Part shown: positions 16,472-26,925 of the stretch, piece after piece
Layout: each line of letters begins with the position of its first letter
How positions within the stretch are numbered: the first letter of the stretch is position 1
Source: DAIRET01 sp036795455
Lineage (GTDB): Bacteria > Bacteroidota > Ignavibacteria > Ignavibacteriales > Ignavibacteriaceae
DNA length: 64,000 bases
Reading direction: 5' to 3'
Assembly (NCBI GenBank): GCA_036795455.1
Contig: DAIRET010000001.1
Location: 30,119 to 94,118, forward strand
The notes under the pieces: generated by a model
Seen by the model: the letters and a program-made list of their open reading frames with translations, nothing else
Database searches by the model: none
What the model was told of the DNA's origin: nothing
Made by a program: the position numbers and the translations under genes

Positions 16472-18841
16472 CTAAAACTTAATATTAACGCCTAAACTTG
16501 GAAGAATAGGCAGCATATTTACTTTATCAATTTCCTGTACAATAATTCCATCCTTTATCTCTTCATTATAATCGATAAACCAGAGATTCTTCCTGTTTCC
16601 TATATTGAAGACCTGCAAGTATGGCGCAAGGCTCCAGCCGGAATAATTGATTTCGTAAGTCAAACTAATATCCATCCTTGTATAAGCCGGTAGTCTGAAA
16701 TCATTTATTGTTCCGGGATAAAGATTATACCCTGGATTATTCATTCCGCCTGCAGTGATTGAATTCCAATCAGGCAGAGTATTTACATAGTAAGCCGAAG
16801 CCGGAACAGTAATCGGCTGACCTGTTGCATAAACAAAATTTAAACCGAGCAGCCATTTTGATGATGATTTATAATGTTTCCTATTCATAATTTCGTCAAG
16901 AAAACTTTTTATATCAAGATTCAATACGGCATTTACTACCGAGGCTCTATCATGGCGCGGAGTAAAATAATTTGTTTGGTTTAGTTTATCAAAACTATAA
17001 TTTGTTTTCGATAAAGAGTAAGAAACCCAGCCAGTTAAAGCCCCAATGTCTTTTCTTAAAATGAATTCAAGCCCGAATGACTCCCCATCTCCCCGGTTAA
17101 GTAATCCTTTTGTAGAATTATAAACAGGGCGACCTCCGTTATCAAAACTGCCCGGTGTGACTTCGGTTTCAAGGTTGGGATTAAAAACGTAAAGGTCTTT
17201 GTATGATTTATAATATGCTTCTACTTCAAACTCATAGACTGCGCCGAGTGCTCTCTGGTATCCCAGTATATAATGAGATGAACTTGAGGCGTTTGTATAT
17301 TCATCGGCGGTTGTCCAGATACTTGCAAAGAATAATCTCGGTATTCTATTTAAATATTGATGATATTTTCCTGCTGCAAGTTTGATATTGCTTTCTTCTG
17401 TAAGCCTGTATTTTACGGAGAATCTTGGTTCGATATTAAAGAAATTTCTTTCTGCTGAAAAATACTGCATTCGTAATCCGGCTTCGATATCAAGTGATTC
17501 TGCTGGTTTGAAGTTAGAACTGATATATCCGGTAGAAAGGCTTCTATCTCTTTCAACATCAACCCTTCCCCCTTCCCAATCTTGTTTTAAATAACCGGAA
17601 AGCATTTTTTGTTCAAGCCCGAGTTTAAAGTTTACTTTTGTCGTTAAATAGTATTCAAGAGCAATTTTAGCAGCATAATCGGAGATGGAATTTTTTTCAC
17701 CAAAATTAACCGATTCAAAATCAAAATCGGATTTAAAAACGCTTGCAGTAAGCCAGATATTCGCAAAAAGTTTCGGATTGAAAATATGTCTCCAGTTTAT
17801 GCTTCCGGTTGTATTGCCCCAACTATAATCAAAACTGAACGATTCTTTTTCTTTATCCAACTGAAAATCAAGAACATCTTTACCATGAAAATAACTGATT
17901 GATAGTTTGTCCCTCTCTCCCAAATCAAAAAATGCTTTTAGGTTTCCATCGTAAAAATAATAGTCCGGCACTTCCTTAATCCATTTAGCGTAGGTTTGAT
18001 CGATATAGGTTCTTCTTATCGAACCGGAAAGTGAACCGATTTTACCGAGAGGCATTTGAAGCGTGGCTGATGCAGACAACATACTTACATTAGCTGTTCC
18101 TTCAAAGTAGTTCCGGTTTCCGTCAAGGTTTGTAACATGTAAAACAGAGGAGAGTCTTCCGCCATATTCCGCACCGAAGCCTCCTTTTGATACTTCAACC
18201 TTTTTAATTGCGCTTGTATTAAAAGTTGAAAAAATTCCGAAAGCATGTTCCGGATTATAAACATCCGTGCCGTCAATTAGATAAAGATTCTGATCGGGTG
18301 TTCCACCGCGCACATACAATGCAGAGGAGAAATCAGAAAGAGCGGTTATTCCCGGCAGGGTTTGTAATGCTCGTAGCAGGTCGGCTTCAATCACTCTTGG
18401 AATCGCATTAACCTGTTTTGCATTCAATTCAATTTTAGAAACGGGTTTAACAAATAGTTTGTCGATTGTTTTAACCGAATCGGCTGTTACCACAACTTCG
18501 CCGGTAACAAGTGCTTCGGGAATAAGATTGATTGTAAGGGTTTGTTCTTTTTTTTGCGGAACGGAAATGTTTAGAGACTCGGTTTTGTAACCGATATAGC
18601 TGATTATCATTGTATATTCGCCATCCGGTAAACCAGGTACTGAAAAGAAACCACTGTTATTAGTACTGCTTCCTGTTTCCTCTTCTTTTATAAATACGTT
18701 TGCCCCGATAAGCGCTTCGCCTGTAGCTTGATCGTAAACAAATCCGCTTATTGTTCTTCCGTTTACCGGTTGAGAAAAAGAAACAGCATTGGTTACGACG
18801 AAAAATAGGATAAATAATACAATCCCGATTTTGTTTAGCAT
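16472..18841 (-). CDS. TonB-dependent outer-membrane receptor with N-terminal carboxypeptidase-like domain
   Basis: 789 residues. A signal peptide (1-24) is followed by a CarboxypepD_reg-like beta-sandwich (about 28-112, GRTISGFVYDQATGEALIGA), a plug (about 140-245, with LYVRGGTPDQNLYLIDGTDV and GGFGAEYGGRLSSV) and a 22-strand barrel ending in a terminal Phe (LGVNIKF). It imports an unknown substrate through the outer membrane using TonB energy. GGAAAG precedes the ATG. It is followed by DUF4249 and a PH-domain protein in one operon. It is unlike the two receptors in the pectin locus and gives no clue to the substrate. Confidence 0.92.
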   Translation of the reverse strand: MLNKIGIVLFILFFVVTNAVSFSQPVNGRTISGFVYDQATGEALIGANVFIKEEETGSSTNNSGFFSVPGLPDGEYTMIISYIGYKTESLNISVPQKKEQTLTINLIPEALVTGEVVVTADSVKTIDKLFVKPVSKIELNAKQVNAIPRVIEADLLRALQTLPGITALSDFSSALYVRGGTPDQNLYLIDGTDVYNPEHAFGIFSTFNTSAIKKVEVSKGGFGAEYGGRLSSVLHVTNLDGNRNYFEGTANVSMLSASATLQMPLGKIGSLSGSIRRTYIDQTYAKWIKEVPDYYFYDGNLKAFFDLGERDKLSISYFHGKDVLDFQLDKEKESFSFDYSWGNTTGSINWRHIFNPKLFANIWLTASVFKSDFDFESVNFGEKNSISDYAAKIALEYYLTTKVNFKLGLEQKMLSGYLKQDWEGGRVDVERDRSLSTGYISSNFKPAESLDIEAGLRMQYFSAERNFFNIEPRFSVKYRLTEESNIKLAAGKYHQYLNRIPRLFFASIWTTADEYTNASSSSHYILGYQRALGAVYEFEVEAYYKSYKDLYVFNPNLETEVTPGSFDNGGRPVYNSTKGLLNRGDGESFGLEFILRKDIGALTGWVSYSLSKTNYSFDKLNQTNYFTPRHDRASVVNAVLNLDIKSFLDEIMNRKHYKSSSKWLLGLNFVYATGQPITVPASAYYVNTLPDWNSITAGGMNNPGYNLYPGTINDFRLPAYTRMDISLTYEINYSGWSLAPYLQVFNIGNRKNLWFIDYNEEIKDGIIVQEIDKVNMLPILPSLGVNIKF

Positions 18842-19118
18842 TTAAATCTTTCCATTAATATTGAAAAAAGAGTTCGCAAAAATATTAGATAAAAAAATGT
18901 CAGAGCGATATTATTATATCGAAGTCATGTATACAAGATAAATGCCGGTAGTTACATGATGAACGGTAAAAATTTAAGGATGGAAAACGGCGAATATGAA
19001 CATGAAACGTACTATCACGTTAATTCGTGTATTTCTATTTAAAGATAACAGGAAGACGTCTGTTCCCAAAATTCAATAAATTAAACATAAATTAAGATGC
19101 TTTGTCTCTTCTAATGGA
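18842..19118. other. Intergenic region, no gene seen
   Basis: About 277 bases upstream of the TonB receptor gene and downstream of the acyl-CoA synthetase gene, both on the minus strand. It should hold the receptor promoter and possibly a terminator. I see no convincing hairpin, RNA or coding sequence. Confidence 0.45.
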
Positions 19119-21035
19119 TCATCCTCCGTTCTTCCATCTTGAAATAATAGTAATGTTTTGACTATTACAAATGTCTTTTGCTTCCGGTGAAAAGAGATAT
19201 TCAATTCTGCTTTTGTAATAATCGGCAATTTTTCCTCTTACCATCTTAAGTGTACTGTTTAGGAATTTATTCTGCTCGGTAAATCCTTCTCCAAGTACTG
19301 CAATTGCAGAAGGGAGCCATCGCTCGGGGAATAAACCTTCATACTTTCCGTTCTTCTTGTATTGATTGATTTCGGATTGTATTAAGTTTAACGCTGCTTT
19401 TTGTCCCTGCTCATTATGAATATTTTCTCCTTCTTCTTTTAGCTTTCTTCCTATTGCTTCTTTGTTGGGGAATAAAAGAGCAACCGTATACGGCGATTGG
19501 TTATTGTATAACATTATTTGCTCGATGTAGGGAGACTGTTCAGTTATAGTTTCTTCAATTCCTTCCGGGCTATATTTTTCACCGTCTCCTGCGATCAATA
19601 AACTCTTAAATCTTCCAAGTACATAAAGATAGTTGTCGTTGTCGAGGTAACCCATATCGCCTGTAAAAAGCCAGCCGTCTTTTATTGTCTCGGCAGTTGC
19701 TTTATCATTTTTCCAGTAACCCACCATAACGTTTTCCCCTTTAACAACTATTTCTCCTTTTTCGCCGATAGGAAGTTCTCTTCCATCGTTATCGCAAATT
19801 TTAACAAGCAGGTCTTTTACAATTTTACCGGACGAGCCGAGTTTATGTGCAACCGGTACGTTTGCAGAAATCACCGGTGCAGCTTCTGTTAATCCATAAC
19901 CTTGAAACATCGGTATACCGAGTGCATAAAAAAATCTTTGGAGTTCTATATCCAGCAATGCTCCGCCACCGATAAAGAATTCGAGTTTGCCACCGAAGTT
20001 TTCCCTTATTTTACCGAATAAAATCTTATCATAAAACATGAGCAGCGGTTTTTTTAATTTTTGAATCCCTTCACCTTTATTCCATCCTTCTTTATTATAC
20101 GCGTAAGCGGTTTTAAGAGCATTATTAAAAAGTTTTTCGACTTTCTTTCCTTTATCGCGGATTCCTTTTTCAATATTCTTCCTGAAATTCTTTGCCAATG
20201 CCGGTACGCTAAGCAAGAATGACGGATGCGTCTCTTTAATGTTTTGAGGAATGTTTTTCAAAGTTTCAAGCGGCGTGTTTCCAATTTTTACCGACGCCAT
20301 ACTTGCGCCGTTCGCCATTAATGTATAAATGCCCGCAGTATGAGCAAAAGCATGGTCCCATGGTAGTATTAGTAGTGAAACATACCATTGGGGGATCGGT
20401 AGAACCGCAGAGGATTGTTCAATGTTTGCAGTATAATTTCTGTGGGTTAAAATTATTCCTTTCGGATCGGCGGTTGTACCCGAAGTATAACAAATATTTG
20501 CATAATCATTTTCGTTTACCGATTGCCATATTTGAGTAAACACAGCTTCGTTTTCTTTTAAGAATTCTTTCCCTTTTATTAAAACATCTTCTTTATAGAT
20601 TTCATCAACGTCAAGGGAATCAATTTTATCGAGTAAGATTATCTTCTTCAGTTCAGGTAGATCGTTTTTTATTGCTCTTATCTTTGCGAGTTGTTGTTTT
20701 GATATGATCACCATACTTGTCCCCGAGTGAGCAAGTCTGAATTTAAGATCGGACAGTTCATCAATTTTTACGGAAATAGGAACATTAATAGCTCCCAGAT
20801 AAAGAATGCCCAATTCACTCATAACCCAATCATTGCGTCCTTCGGATATTAAAGCTGCTCTATCTCCCCTTCGTAATCCGAGAACGTGCAATCCTGCAGA
20901 AAACCTGTGAACGAGTTCCTGCATTTGTTTATAAGTTGTTCCCCCGTACTTTTCATTTATCTTTTCCCGCATCAAAATGTTGCCGGGATATTTAATAACG
21001 CTTTTCTCAAACAACCAAGGTAATGTCCGGTTCAT
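19119..21035 (-). CDS. AMP-dependent acyl-CoA synthetase (long-chain fatty acid type)
   Basis: Activates a carboxylic acid, most likely a long-chain fatty acid, to its CoA thioester through an acyl-adenylate. 638 residues, usual for the bacterial FadD15-like group. Motifs are the P-loop YTSGTTADPKG, the GYGLTEAAP segment, TGDMGYLDNDNYLYVLGR and the C-terminal hinge GDGEKYSPEGIEE. A substrate-tunnel gate region cannot be judged by eye. The start at 21035 (second codon of an in-frame TTG-ATG) has GGAG eight bases upstream. It appears monocistronic, divergent from the helicase gene. Confidence 0.88.
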   Translation of the reverse strand: MNRTLPWLFEKSVIKYPGNILMREKINEKYGGTTYKQMQELVHRFSAGLHVLGLRRGDRAALISEGRNDWVMSELGILYLGAINVPISVKIDELSDLKFRLAHSGTSMVIISKQQLAKIRAIKNDLPELKKIILLDKIDSLDVDEIYKEDVLIKGKEFLKENEAVFTQIWQSVNENDYANICYTSGTTADPKGIILTHRNYTANIEQSSAVLPIPQWYVSLLILPWDHAFAHTAGIYTLMANGASMASVKIGNTPLETLKNIPQNIKETHPSFLLSVPALAKNFRKNIEKGIRDKGKKVEKLFNNALKTAYAYNKEGWNKGEGIQKLKKPLLMFYDKILFGKIRENFGGKLEFFIGGGALLDIELQRFFYALGIPMFQGYGLTEAAPVISANVPVAHKLGSSGKIVKDLLVKICDNDGRELPIGEKGEIVVKGENVMVGYWKNDKATAETIKDGWLFTGDMGYLDNDNYLYVLGRFKSLLIAGDGEKYSPEGIEETITEQSPYIEQIMLYNNQSPYTVALLFPNKEAIGRKLKEEGENIHNEQGQKAALNLIQSEINQYKKNGKYEGLFPERWLPSAIAVLGEGFTEQNKFLNSTLKMVRGKIADYYKSRIEYLFSPEAKDICNSQNITIISRWKNGG

Positions 21036-21391
21036 CAAAGTTTCTCCACAATTTCATTTTAAGATAATCGCACATGAAAAATTATGGAAAAGTTAGAAGA
21101 AATTAAAAGTAATTGTGAAAATAAATTGAGAGTGGTTATTTTATTGCCGGAAAATTAAGCAAGGAATATGTGTTCTTTGTTTAGCGGAATAATTTAAAAT
21201 TGTTAAGGAACATCTATTTCCGTAAATTGCATCTGTTAATTGGGCATTTTTATTACGAAGAAGAAAGATAATTTTTTAACTGAACCGGAAGCAGGGACTC
21301 CTCTCTCAAATCTCTTGATTAGTTATCAATCACTACAAAAAAGAACTCTCCCAAAATCAAAAAAAATTAAATTAAATACCGGAAAGTATAA
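21036..21391. other. Divergent intergenic region between acyl-CoA synthetase and DEAD-box helicase
   Basis: About 356 AT-rich bases. It must carry promoters for both flanking genes. DEAD-box helicase genes often have long regulatory leaders, and the length on this side would permit one. I find no clear hairpin, box motif or small gene. The helicase start has GGAAAG at an acceptable distance. Confidence 0.45.
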
Positions 21392-23101
21392 ATGATATTC
21401 GATGAATTAGGAATTGATAGTAAAATATTACAGGCAATTAAAGAGCTCGGTTTTGAACATCCGATGCCAATACAAGAAGAAGTAATTCCGCTTTTGTTAA
21501 ATGATGATAATAATCCAGATATAATCGGGTTAGCCCAAACCGGCACAGGGAAAACGGCTGCATTTGGAATCCCGTTAATTCAAAATACAGACACTTCGCT
21601 AAACAAAGTGCAGTTTCTTATTCTTAGCCCGACAAGAGAACTCTGTCTTCAGATTTGCAACGATTTAACAAGTTACGCCAAATACAAAAAAGATATTTCA
21701 ATTGCAGCAGTATTCGGCGGAGCAAGTATCGAAAAACAAATTCAAAAAGTAAAAAAGGGAGTGCATATAGTTTCCGCCACACCCGGCAGACTGCTTGATT
21801 TAATGAAAAGAAAAGTAATCAACCTGTCGAAAGTAAAAACCGTTGTTCTTGATGAAGCAGACGAGATGCTGAATATGGGCTTCCGCGACGATATTGAAAG
21901 TATTTTGAGCCAAACGCCGGGAACACAAAACACACTTCTTTTTTCGGCAACAATGCCGAAAGAAGTAGTTGCAATTGCAAACAAGTATTTGAATAACCCG
22001 GTAGAAATTACAATCGGCAAAAAAAATGCGGGAGCGCAAAACGTTGAACATTACTGTTATATGGTTCATGCAAAAGAGAGATATTCGGCTTTGAAAAGAA
22101 TAGTGGATTTTCACCCGGAGATTTACGGAATAGTATTCTGTCAAACAAGAAGGGAAACGCAGGAGGTTGCAAACCAACTAATAAAAGACGGATATAATGC
22201 AGACGCACTGCACGGCGATCTTTCGCAGGCACAGCGTGACCAGGTGATGAGTAAATTCAGGATTAAACATCTGAAACTACTTGTTGCAACCGATGTTGCA
22301 GCAAGAGGGTTGGATGTAGATAATCTGACTCACATTATAAATTTCAATCTGCCGGACGAGCTTGAAGTTTATACCCACAGAAGCGGACGTACAGGAAGAG
22401 CCGGTAAAAAGGGAATCTCAATTGCAATTGCAAATTTGAAAGAAAAGGGGAAACTAAAACAAATTGAGAAACAGATTAATAAGCAGTTTACATTTCTTCC
22501 CGTTCCTCACGGGAAAGAGATTTGCGAAAAACAACTCTTTTATCTAATTGATAGAATGGAAAAAGTTGAAGTTGATTATTCACAAATAGACCCGCTTCTC
22601 CCGGTAATTTTCGAAAAGCTGCAATGGCTGGACAGGGAGGAACTGATTAAAAAATTTGTTTCGGTAGAGTTCAATAGATTTTTAGAATATTATAAAAGAC
22701 TGCCCGACCTTGTAACCCCAACCGAATCCAAAAGCAGAGTGAAAGAAAACAAACAAACGGGTAAGTTCACTCGATTTTTTATTAATCTCGGCAAAACAGA
22801 CGACATTAAACCGGCAACGTTGATTACTCTGATAAATGAGTTTACTTTTACAAGAGATATTGCAATCGGCGAAATAGAAATACTACGTAACTTCTCCTTC
22901 TTTGAAGCCGACAGCGAATATACGGAAGTGATAATAAAATCATTTGAAAACAAAGAGTATAAAAAAAGAGGAATCAATCTTGAAGTTGCCGAGAAAAAAG
23001 GGAGAGAACGAAAGTCGGAAAAGCGGAAAGAATCGAAAAGACAGCATAAATCCAGCAGAGTAAAAAAAGAAAAAGACCGCCCGCGGAAAAGAAAAAGATA
23101 G
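21392..23101 (+). CDS. DEAD-box ATP-dependent RNA helicase (DeaD/CsdA type)
   Basis: Unwinds RNA duplexes, typically in ribosome assembly and cold adaptation. 569 residues with the full motif set: Q-motif (FEHPMPIQEEVI), Walker A AQTGTGKT (48-55), PTREL, DEAD (near 153), SAT, ARGLD and HRSGRTGRAGKKG. The C-terminal part (about 445-530) resembles a DbpA-like RNA-binding domain. It is followed by a highly basic tail (about 535-569) rich in KR repeats, expected to bind rRNA. The closest role is that of CsdA/DeaD. It stands alone; the next gene converges about 60 bases downstream. Confidence 0.93.
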   Translation: MIFDELGIDSKILQAIKELGFEHPMPIQEEVIPLLLNDDNNPDIIGLAQTGTGKTAAFGIPLIQNTDTSLNKVQFLILSPTRELCLQICNDLTSYAKYKKDISIAAVFGGASIEKQIQKVKKGVHIVSATPGRLLDLMKRKVINLSKVKTVVLDEADEMLNMGFRDDIESILSQTPGTQNTLLFSATMPKEVVAIANKYLNNPVEITIGKKNAGAQNVEHYCYMVHAKERYSALKRIVDFHPEIYGIVFCQTRRETQEVANQLIKDGYNADALHGDLSQAQRDQVMSKFRIKHLKLLVATDVAARGLDVDNLTHIINFNLPDELEVYTHRSGRTGRAGKKGISIAIANLKEKGKLKQIEKQINKQFTFLPVPHGKEICEKQLFYLIDRMEKVEVDYSQIDPLLPVIFEKLQWLDREELIKKFVSVEFNRFLEYYKRLPDLVTPTESKSRVKENKQTGKFTRFFINLGKTDDIKPATLITLINEFTFTRDIAIGEIEILRNFSFFEADSEYTEVIIKSFENKEYKKRGINLEVAEKKGRERKSEKRKESKRQHKSSRVKKEKDRPRKRKR

Positions 23102-23161
23102 TTTTATTATTTCCAGGCTAATCCGGGAATTTTTATTGGGAATAAACCCATAGAATTCGCT

Positions 23162-25504
23162 TTACTTTAACAGCATCAGTTTAAGTGATTTGCTCCTGGT
23201 ACCGCCGGTGATTCGTAAAATATATATCCCGGAACCGGCGGGAATACCGTTTACATCTTTGCCATTCCATGTGTAGTTATAAATACCTGCGGTTTTTATT
23301 CCTTCATTTATGTTTAGGATTTCTCTTCCCAGCAAGTCGTAGATATTTAAACTCACTTCGCCTCTATCTGCAAGAGAATATTGAATAGTCGTAGTAGGAT
23401 TAAACGGATTTGGGAAAGCAGTTACGCTAAAATTAGTTGGTAACAAATCATCCGCAATTCCGGAGGCTGAATTGGAATAACCGGGAGTTGGTGAAAGAAA
23501 CTGATAATTTGTAGAAGCATCCGGGAAGCGACCGTATGAAATATCACTTGTTTGCGCACCAAATGTAATCGAGTCAATAACTGTAATACCGTCAATATCT
23601 GTTAATGCAATAAACTCACCGTCGGCACTTAATTTAAAGTTCGTATGAATACCGGGTTGGTTCTGGTTTTCATCGCACCAGACGAGTAAAAATTCACCCG
23701 GATTGATGTACAAATCAGGTTGAGTGAATTTCCATTTAGTTAAATTACCGGGTTTATCTGTTAAATACTTTCCGGTTAGAAGCACAGGAGAAGAAGTTGG
23801 GTTATGTAATTCAATCCAGTCGTCATATTCCCCGGACGGGTCTTTAATGGTTGTCTTATTATCTGCCATGAACTCATTAATAACAACAGACTGGGCAGCA
23901 AAATTAAATGCTTTTACTTTTACCGTTTCTTTTCGCGGATATAAAAGGGTTCTATTCAGTGCGTCTTTCAGGTAGACTTTAAAACTTCCGGAACCGCCAT
24001 CGCCCAAAGGAGGAATAACCCCAATCCATCTATCAGCGTCCTCAACCTTTTTTGTGTTCGGAACCGGATTGAATGTCATCGGGAAAACTTCTTCTTCCGT
24101 TGTCCCTTCTTTTGTAAAACGGATAGACACTTCGGACAAACCGGCATTACTAAAACAGGATGCGTAAACATAAATTGAATCGGTTGGAGAAGGATATCCC
24201 GGAGAAAACTTTATATCGTAAGCAATCGGAGAAGCATTCACGTAATTAAGTTGCGACTGTATCGATTGATTTCTTTGATTTACAAATTGTTTTAATCCGA
24301 ATTTTACGTGCTGATTTTGGTATCCCGAAGCTGAATATGAATCGAAAAAATCGTTCACTGAAAAGCCGTAATCCAGCGTTCTGAATGTATCGGGAATTGC
24401 AGCCGGGGCGATCATATTTTTTAAGCTGTCGAGGCGAGCCTCCCACAAAGGCAGTGAAGTAACGTTAGTTCTGTAAAAAGATAAAAAGTGTGTATATAAA
24501 TCTCTGTATTGATTGTTACTCATTAACCTTTCTGCAAGCGGGCGGTAACCGGAAGCAACTTTCGGGAAGGAGTATGGATTTGCATTTGCCCAGTTAATAT
24601 TAAACCAATCAACTCCGAACGAGTTATCGTAATCATACGGAATAACCTGGAATTTATTTTCTGACGGATTGTGATATAAATAGTAGTTGTTCATCTGCGA
24701 CCAGTAATCATCCCAGCTTCCCGTAAGGATATTCATTGCGAAATACTGTAATGTGCCGGGAACATCAAGTAGAGATTCTATAGAATCGGGGAATGCAGCC
24801 GCTGAAGTATTATTTAGTACACGTATGAATCTTACAAGATTTGAAAAATCTCCCGCTTCTTCATTTGTTTTTAATTCATAGACCGGGCGACCCTGGTTGT
24901 TTAAGTTTTTGTAAGTCAGCGGATCATTGTTAATAAACACAAGGTCTGCGGGATAAAGACATTTCCACAGGTTACCCGTATCATCTAAAAAGTTTTTTTC
25001 TAAAAACTCATCGTCAACGTGTTCGACCGAGATGTATAGACCGTAGTATTTCCCGTTAATGTAAACCGTAACATGATTAGCCCGCGAGGCGGTTTTACCG
25101 ATATCGCTGAATAAATCAAAACAGAGTTTGCTTCTAATAATCGAGGGGTCATTGTGTTCCCCATTAAGGTTCAGTTTGTCAACACCGTAAAACTCTCTTC
25201 CTTTAATAAATGTATTGAAAGAGATTTTAAAAGACTTTTTTTGCGATACCCGCGAAGTATTCCCCCGGAGCCTAAATCCGATTGAATCAACGATTTCGTC
25301 TATCCAGTTATTCTTAAAACGAAAAATTGCATAATGTTCGCTGTCGCTTTGAACGTTGTTGTAAATCCAGTTCAGGGTAATGGGGTCAACCGTAATATCG
25401 ATTCTTGCCAGGTGCGAGTCGTCATATAGCTTCCAGCTTTCATCTGCTTGAGGCAGAAGTGATGCGGTAAACAGTAACAGAAAGAGTAAAGTGATTTTTT
25501 TCAT
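23162..25504 (-). CDS. CotH-kinase-like secreted protein with lamin-tail domain and T9SS sorting domain
   Basis: 780 residues. Signal peptide (1-19). CotH-type protein-kinase-like domain (about 30-400), with LRGNTSRVSQKKSFKI, the conserved GEHNDPSIIRSKL and a DYDNSFG element that matches the metal-binding site of the CotH family. A beta-sandwich (about 440-560). A lamin-tail domain (about 565-690; VVINEFMADN, DDWIELHNP). A FlgD-like T9SS sorting domain (about 695-780; PNPFNPTTTI to KSLKLMLLK). CotH-family proteins phosphorylate spore-coat proteins in Bacillus; in Gram-negatives the role is unknown. It lies 56 bases downstream of the sigma54-activator gene and may be cotranscribed. Confidence 0.85.
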   Translation of the reverse strand: MKKITLLFLLLFTASLLPQADESWKLYDDSHLARIDITVDPITLNWIYNNVQSDSEHYAIFRFKNNWIDEIVDSIGFRLRGNTSRVSQKKSFKISFNTFIKGREFYGVDKLNLNGEHNDPSIIRSKLCFDLFSDIGKTASRANHVTVYINGKYYGLYISVEHVDDEFLEKNFLDDTGNLWKCLYPADLVFINNDPLTYKNLNNQGRPVYELKTNEEAGDFSNLVRFIRVLNNTSAAAFPDSIESLLDVPGTLQYFAMNILTGSWDDYWSQMNNYYLYHNPSENKFQVIPYDYDNSFGVDWFNINWANANPYSFPKVASGYRPLAERLMSNNQYRDLYTHFLSFYRTNVTSLPLWEARLDSLKNMIAPAAIPDTFRTLDYGFSVNDFFDSYSASGYQNQHVKFGLKQFVNQRNQSIQSQLNYVNASPIAYDIKFSPGYPSPTDSIYVYASCFSNAGLSEVSIRFTKEGTTEEEVFPMTFNPVPNTKKVEDADRWIGVIPPLGDGGSGSFKVYLKDALNRTLLYPRKETVKVKAFNFAAQSVVINEFMADNKTTIKDPSGEYDDWIELHNPTSSPVLLTGKYLTDKPGNLTKWKFTQPDLYINPGEFLLVWCDENQNQPGIHTNFKLSADGEFIALTDIDGITVIDSITFGAQTSDISYGRFPDASTNYQFLSPTPGYSNSASGIADDLLPTNFSVTAFPNPFNPTTTIQYSLADRGEVSLNIYDLLGREILNINEGIKTAGIYNYTWNGKDVNGIPAGSGIYILRITGGTRSKSLKLMLLK

Positions 25505-25560
25505 GGTATCAATTTAAGAAAAAGAAGAAAATTATTTGGATACAAATTTTATGCTTAAAA

Positions 25561-26925
25561 TCAAAACCGGTTTTCTTCTTTCAGCTTCTGGATTTTTCTT
25601 TGCATTGTTCGTTCGCTTACACCAAGTATGTATGCTGCTTTCTGCAAATTCCCGTCCACCGAATCCAATACATAAAGTATATGCTTTTTTTCGGCTTCAT
25701 CAAGGGAGATTAAACCGGTTCCCGGCTTTGTTTCTAAATTTACTTTTGAAACCGGCAGGTCTATTTCATTAATTAATTCACCGTCTTTTGTTTTTGCAAG
25801 CGAGTTTAAAATTAGGTTTTCCAATTCCCGTATGTTCCCGGGGAATTCGTAACTGCGTAATACCTCGATAATGTTGTTGCTGATTCCCATTACATTTTTA
25901 TTATAAGTGGAATTGCCCAACCTGATAAAGTGTTCTGAAAGCGGTTTAATATCTTCACTTCTCATTCTTAATGGAGGCAGATGAATAAAACCGCGGTTAA
26001 GTCTATAATAAAGATCAGCTCTAAAATCACCTGTCTGTACCGATTTGTACAATTCTTTATTTGTAGCTGCAATTATCCGCAAATCAAGTTTGATTGGTTT
26101 ACGGCTTCCGATTCTATAAATTTCACTGTATTGAATAGCTCTTAAAAGTTTTCCTTGCAACTCTTTATTTAGCTCACCTATTTCATCAAGGAATAACGTA
26201 CCGGTGTTTGCCGCTTCAAAAAATCCTTTTTTATCCGAAACCGCCCCGGTAAAAGAGCCTTTTTCATATCCGAATAATTCGCTTTCAAACAGGGATGAAG
26301 AAATTGCTGCAAGATTAACCGATATAAAGGGATTTTTAAATCTTGGAGAAAGTTCATGAATTTTTTTTGCAATTAAATCTTTACCTGTCCCTGTTTCCCC
26401 GTCGATTAAAATTGTTTCGTTAGTCGGGGCAAAAATCTTTACAAGTTCGAATACTTTAAACATCAATTGAGAGTTTGTAATAATGTCCGAGAATTTACCA
26501 TCGGGCTTCAGTTCTGTCTCAGGCTTTCGTAATGAATCACGCTCTAATTTAAGCAGCCGTTGTTCCAATGCGCGTTCAACAGTAATGAAAAGCCGTTCGG
26601 TGTCCGGAGGTTTGGTTAGATAATCATAAGCCCCTAACTTAATTGCTTTAAGTGCGGTTTCTATTTTGTCGATTGCCGTAACCATAATTGCAGGTATTTC
26701 GGGATAGGAAACGGTGATATTTTCGAGTAATTCTATTCCGTCTATTCCGGGCATAGAAATATCCAGCAAAATCAGATCGAATCTTTTTTCTTTTAACAGA
26801 CCGAGGACCAAATTCGAATTTTGTTCAATTGTTATATTCTCATAGCCTCTTTCCCAGAATAATCTTCTGATAGAACGAAGAAAAGCAGGTTCATCGTCAA
26901 CTATTAGTATTTGTGAATTTTTCAT
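25561..26925 (-). CDS. Sigma54-dependent response regulator, NtrC family
   Basis: 454 residues. Receiver domain (1-120; phospho-acceptor Asp in LILLDISMPGIDG). AAA+ sigma54-activation domain (about 140-375) with Walker A GETGTGKD, Walker B TLFLDEIGELN and the sigma54 contact loop GSFTGA. Fis-type HTH at the C-terminus (NLQKAAYILGVSERTMQRKI). It activates transcription from sigma54 promoters when phosphorylated, presumably by the kinase encoded directly upstream (ATGA overlap). The contact loop is GSFTGA rather than the canonical GAFTGA. Targets are unknown; the CotH gene just downstream is a candidate. Confidence 0.93.
   Translation of the reverse strand: MKNSQILIVDDEPAFLRSIRRLFWERGYENITIEQNSNLVLGLLKEKRFDLILLDISMPGIDGIELLENITVSYPEIPAIMVTAIDKIETALKAIKLGAYDYLTKPPDTERLFITVERALEQRLLKLERDSLRKPETELKPDGKFSDIITNSQLMFKVFELVKIFAPTNETILIDGETGTGKDLIAKKIHELSPRFKNPFISVNLAAISSSLFESELFGYEKGSFTGAVSDKKGFFEAANTGTLFLDEIGELNKELQGKLLRAIQYSEIYRIGSRKPIKLDLRIIAATNKELYKSVQTGDFRADLYYRLNRGFIHLPPLRMRSEDIKPLSEHFIRLGNSTYNKNVMGISNNIIEVLRSYEFPGNIRELENLILNSLAKTKDGELINEIDLPVSKVNLETKPGTGLISLDEAEKKHILYVLDSVDGNLQKAAYILGVSERTMQRKIQKLKEENRF

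Noticed and set aside
18842..19118. tRNA or small RNA in the larger intergenic regions
   Set aside because: No cloverleaf, TPsiC-like GTTCGA block or stable long structure was found in this or the other gaps.
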